This document shows, piece by piece, positions 61,642 through 64,000 of a stretch of DNA of 64,000 nucleotides. Below the pieces are notes generated by a model. It saw nothing but the letters and a program-made list of their open reading frames with translations, did not search any database and had not been told where the DNA came from. The DNA is from a bacterium (GTDB taxonomy: Bacteria > Vulcanimicrobiota > JABDET01), in assembly GCA_021800275.1 (NCBI GenBank), contig JAJYZB010000009.1, positions 1-64,000 of the forward strand, written 5' to 3'. Made by a program: the position numbers and the translations under genes. The stretch's first letter is position 1. Each line of letters starts with the position of its first letter.

Positions 61642-62715
61642 ATGAATAAACTTTTGTTTTCTCCTTTGAAAATTAAAGACATTACACTGAGAAATCGGAT
61701 TACTGTTTCTCCGATGTGCCAGTATTCTTCAATGGATGGGTTTGCGAACAATTGGCATTTGGTTCATTTAGGCAGCAGGGCTGTGGGCGGCGCATCTCTG
61801 GTTACGACAGAAGCCACTGCTGTTGAATCAGAGGGTAGGATTTCTCCTCAGGATTTAGGGATTTGGAAAGACGAACACATTGAATTTTTAAAACAAATTA
61901 CCGGTTTTATCGAATCTCAGGGAGCTGCAGCAGGAATTCAGTTGGCTCATGCAGGCAGGAAAGCTTCGACTCGTAGGCCATGGGATTCGGGATCAAGATC
62001 CGTTAAACCAGAAGAAGGAGGTTGGGTTCCAGTAGGGCCAAGTCCTATCCCTTTTGATAAAGGGTATCTGGTTCCAATTGAATTAACGCTTAAGGAGATG
62101 GAGAATATAAAAAAATCGTTTCAGGAAGCCACAGGAAGGGCTTATCACGCAGGATTTAAAGTGATTGAAATCCATGCTGCTCATGGATATCTGATCCATG
62201 AATTTCTTTCTCCTCTCAGCAACCGGAGAAAGGATGAATATGGCGGGACTCTAGAGAACAGAATGAGATTTCCTCTGGAGATTGTAAAAGCCGCGCGAAA
62301 AGTTTGGCCTGAAAAGTATCCTTTGTTTGTGAGAATTTCAGCGACTGATTGGGTCCCAGAAGGATGGGATTTAGAGCAGTCTGTAGGTTTTTCTAAAAAA
62401 TTGAAAGAGGAAGGTGTTGATTTAATTGTGTGTTCTTCAGGAGGGTTAGTTCCTGATGCTGAAATTCCGAATGAACCAGGATATCAAGTCCCTTTTTCAG
62501 ATCGGATTCGAAATGAAGTTGGAATTCTTACTGCAGCTCTGGGTCTTATCACAGGGGCAGAGCAGGCTGAGAAAATTTTGCAGGAAGGGAAAGCTGACCT
62601 GGTAGCAATTGCCCGTGAGTTTCTGAGGAATCCCTATTGGGCGCTGCTTGCTTCAATCCAGCTGCAGGTGGAGGCAGATCTATGGCCAGTGCAGTATTTG
62701 AGAGCGAAAATTTGA
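61642..62715 (+). CDS. NADH:flavin oxidoreductase, old yellow enzyme (YqjM/NamA class)
   Basis: 357-residue FMN enzyme reducing activated C=C bonds. LRNRITVSPMCQYSSMDGFANNWHLVHLGSRAVGGASLVTTEATAV includes the redox-tuning Cys of thermophilic-like OYEs; GIQLAHAGRKAS, VIEIHAAHGYLIHEFLSPLSNRRKDEYGG and the substrate His pair are present. The track TTG is replaced by ATG 61642, which has GGGGTG eight bases upstream. Nearby acyl-CoA dehydrogenase is the only metabolic hint. Confidence 0.95.
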   Translation: MNKLLFSPLKIKDITLRNRITVSPMCQYSSMDGFANNWHLVHLGSRAVGGASLVTTEATAVESEGRISPQDLGIWKDEHIEFLKQITGFIESQGAAAGIQLAHAGRKASTRRPWDSGSRSVKPEEGGWVPVGPSPIPFDKGYLVPIELTLKEMENIKKSFQEATGRAYHAGFKVIEIHAAHGYLIHEFLSPLSNRRKDEYGGTLENRMRFPLEIVKAARKVWPEKYPLFVRISATDWVPEGWDLEQSVGFSKKLKEEGVDLIVCSSGGLVPDAEIPNEPGYQVPFSDRIRNEVGILTAALGLITGAEQAEKILQEGKADLVAIAREFLRNPYWALLASIQLQVEADLWPVQYLRAKI

Positions 62716-62778
62716 TTCTGCTGACAGCAGAGTACAGGCAGGATCAGTGGAAATAGATAGTTTAAGGATAGTTAGTTG

Positions 62779-63336
62779 ATGAGTAAACTGAGAGTATTTC
62801 AATATTCGGGATACGCTGGATTTTGGAGGAGATTCGGGTCTAATTTGTTAGACTTGTTTGTGGTTCTGTTTATCCTGCTGCTGGTGGATGTTCTGGTTGG
62901 TCTTTTACTGGCTTTCTTTCATCCTGTTATACCTCCATTTCCGGGGAAGTTTTCTTTGTTTTTAAAGTCATTCTTAGCTTCACTCCCATTTAAAAGAATG
63001 TTTTCTTTTTTTATCTCTCGAATTGAGTTTTTTTTATGGATTATCGCATTTGTTTTTCTGGAGGTTATTCTCATACCATGGCTTTACTCTTCTATTATGC
63101 ACAGCTCTTCTCGTCAGGCTACTTTTGGGATGGAAATGGTCAGGGACAAAATAACGGATTTGAATGGAAATCGGATTTCCTTTTGGAGGGCAAGCGCCAG
63201 GTACTGGCTCAAGTTCATTTTTGGGCTTGTTTTTGTCATTGGTATAATGGATAATATATTAATTGTCATAACAGGAAGGAAACAGGCATTTCATGATATT
63301 CTCACAGGCTGTTTGATCTGGAGAGAAAAGGTATGA
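62779..63336 (+). CDS. RDD-family membrane protein
   Basis: 185 residues with three to four membrane helices. Family Arg/Asp residues in YAGFWRRFGSNLLDLFVVLFILL, the central YSSIMHSSSRQATFGMEMVRDKI (usual SPWQATLGK block) and RISFWRASARYWLKFIFGLVF, ending KQAFHDILTGCLIW. Function is undefined; some RDD proteins are Na+/H+ or drug transporters. TTG at 62776 is an alternative start. Confidence 0.85.
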   Translation: MSKLRVFQYSGYAGFWRRFGSNLLDLFVVLFILLLVDVLVGLLLAFFHPVIPPFPGKFSLFLKSFLASLPFKRMFSFFISRIEFFLWIIAFVFLEVILIPWLYSSIMHSSSRQATFGMEMVRDKITDLNGNRISFWRASARYWLKFIFGLVFVIGIMDNILIVITGRKQAFHDILTGCLIWREKV

Positions 63337-63407
63337 TTGGATTTTTTTTAAACTTTAAAAAGGATTAAGATTTCTTCATATCAAAGTTTTATTAAGGAGG
63401 AGAACCC

Positions 63408-63626
63408 ATGAAAAATCAAAATTCAAAAAAAAGGCGTGTTCTGCTTTTTTCTGAAATCGCTCTGTTTATTTATATGTTCGCTGCTTTTCAACTTTATTCA
63501 TATTTAAAAAAATTGTTCCATTCTTCTGTCTATTATGTCCCTCTTTATATTTATGCTGTTGCAGCTCTGATTGTCATGCTGGCAGGGTTGATATACTGCA
63601 CTGTGCTGGCTTTAAAAATGGAATGA
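63408..63626 (+). CDS. small two-helix membrane protein, 72 aa
   Basis: Starts ATG with AAGGAGGAG nine bases upstream. A basic N terminus (KNQNSKKRR) is followed by two membrane helices (VLLFSEIALFIYMFAAFQLY and YVPLYIYAVAALIVMLAGLIYCTVLAL). No family is recognised. Same orientation and about 70 bases after the RDD gene, so the two may be cotranscribed. Confidence 0.75.
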   Translation: MKNQNSKKRRVLLFSEIALFIYMFAAFQLYSYLKKLFHSSVYYVPLYIYAVAALIVMLAGLIYCTVLALKME

Positions 63627-63929
63627 TCTGGCAGGCTTCTTGTAGGTTTACTCCTTGCGTACAGCAAACTCCAGTACGCCGTGGCTGAACTAGAATCACT
63701 TGAAAAAGGAGCCCTTGTGGCTTATCTTTTTGATCCTGTCCTGGCTGTTCATATTTCTTTAGTGACTCCTCTTCCTTATCAGATTACCGCTGTTTATGGT
63801 CAAATGCTGGAGCACAGAAGCGCTTTCCTTTAATATGCTGGCTGTGCTTCTTGGAATGAAATCGAGAAACTGGCTGCAAAAAGCGCTACTGCGATTCAAG
63901 AAAAAATGACTGTGTATAGCTATGTATAG
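63627..63929 (+). pseudogene. coding-like remnant interrupted by a stop
   Basis: Directly after the 72-aa gene the same frame remains protein-like for 68 codons ([36 protein letters not shown]), meets TAA at 63831, and continues coding-like (AGCASWNEIEKLAAKSATAI) to TAG at 63929. There is no credible start except a GTG at 63681. It could be a decayed gene, or a short real gene from the GTG plus chance sequence. The last 30 bases hold three 10-bp TATGTATAGC-like repeats (63911-63940). The rest of the window end shows nothing else. Confidence 0.35.
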
Positions 63930-64000
63930 TTATGTATAGCTAAGTCTAACATAAGTACATCAAGCAAGCAGTACAGCAGGGAAAGTTTATTCTTGCTAGA

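Overview
The window reads as the chromosome of a low-G+C (about 40% by eye) bacterium with many small operons. There is no rRNA, prophage, insertion sequence or CRISPR array. It carries a LolA-like periplasmic carrier, type IV pilus motor genes, MEP-pathway isoprenoid genes (dxs, ispH), PlsX/FabZ lipid genes and an RsbV-RsbW-SigB partner-switching module. This mix suggests a poorly characterised lineage related to Firmicutes, Cyanobacteria or neighbouring candidate phyla, possibly with two membranes. I cannot place it further from sequence alone.

Layout. 1-0.4 kb: a 76-bp tandem repeat beside tRNA-Val(UAC). 0.4-10.5 kb (minus): a long, tightly overlapping operon running from a sulfatase-like enzyme through a class-III aminotransferase, an SRPBCC lipid-binding protein, a cyanobacterial-type acyl-ACP reductase homologue, a LolA-like protein and a 'quinate 5-dehydrogenase'-type protein, then greA and an OmpR-type two-component pair. 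I think this is the most interesting unit: a candidate pathway from acyl thioester to aldehyde to amine, with envelope carriers. 10.6-17.7 kb (plus): Uma2 nuclease, phosphoesterase, MoxR, gltX, MgtE-like sensor, apt, ispH. 17.7-28.3 kb (minus): a stress operon (geranylgeranyl reductase, cysteine desulfurase, a 51-aa zinc ribbon, YtxH, RsbV, RsbW, SigB, FabZ, thiolase, unusual Clp ATPase, FHA protein, rmlA). 28.4-34 kb: a secreted protein, a Gln-rich protein with a leaderless-looking promoter, serS, a degenerate PilT paralogue and a PqqD-fused radical SAM protein. 34-40.6 kb: argF, a NarL-type two-component pair, upp, rpiB, LMW phosphatase, prmC, and a non-canonical NRAMP transporter. 40.6-48.2 kb (minus): a second SigB-type sigma factor, then pilB-pilT-pilC-(micro-ORF)-pilC behind a near-consensus promoter, and a TPR protein. 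48.3-54.3 kb: plsX-recG-rsmD and dxs. 54.4-64 kb (plus): two PTPS paralogues with folE, asparaginase-family hydrolase, HAD phosphatase, IPMS-like enzyme, acyl-CoA dehydrogenase, divergent cation/proton antiporter, old-yellow enzyme, RDD protein, and a decayed-looking end.

Recurring themes are translational coupling by ATGA/TAATG overlaps, extended -10 promoters (TGn-TAnAAT) and frequent TTG/GTG starts. In two places a consensus ribosome-binding site faces a non-canonical start codon. Several paralogues have lost catalytic residues (PilT, PTPS, Clp pore loop), suggesting regulatory or altered roles.
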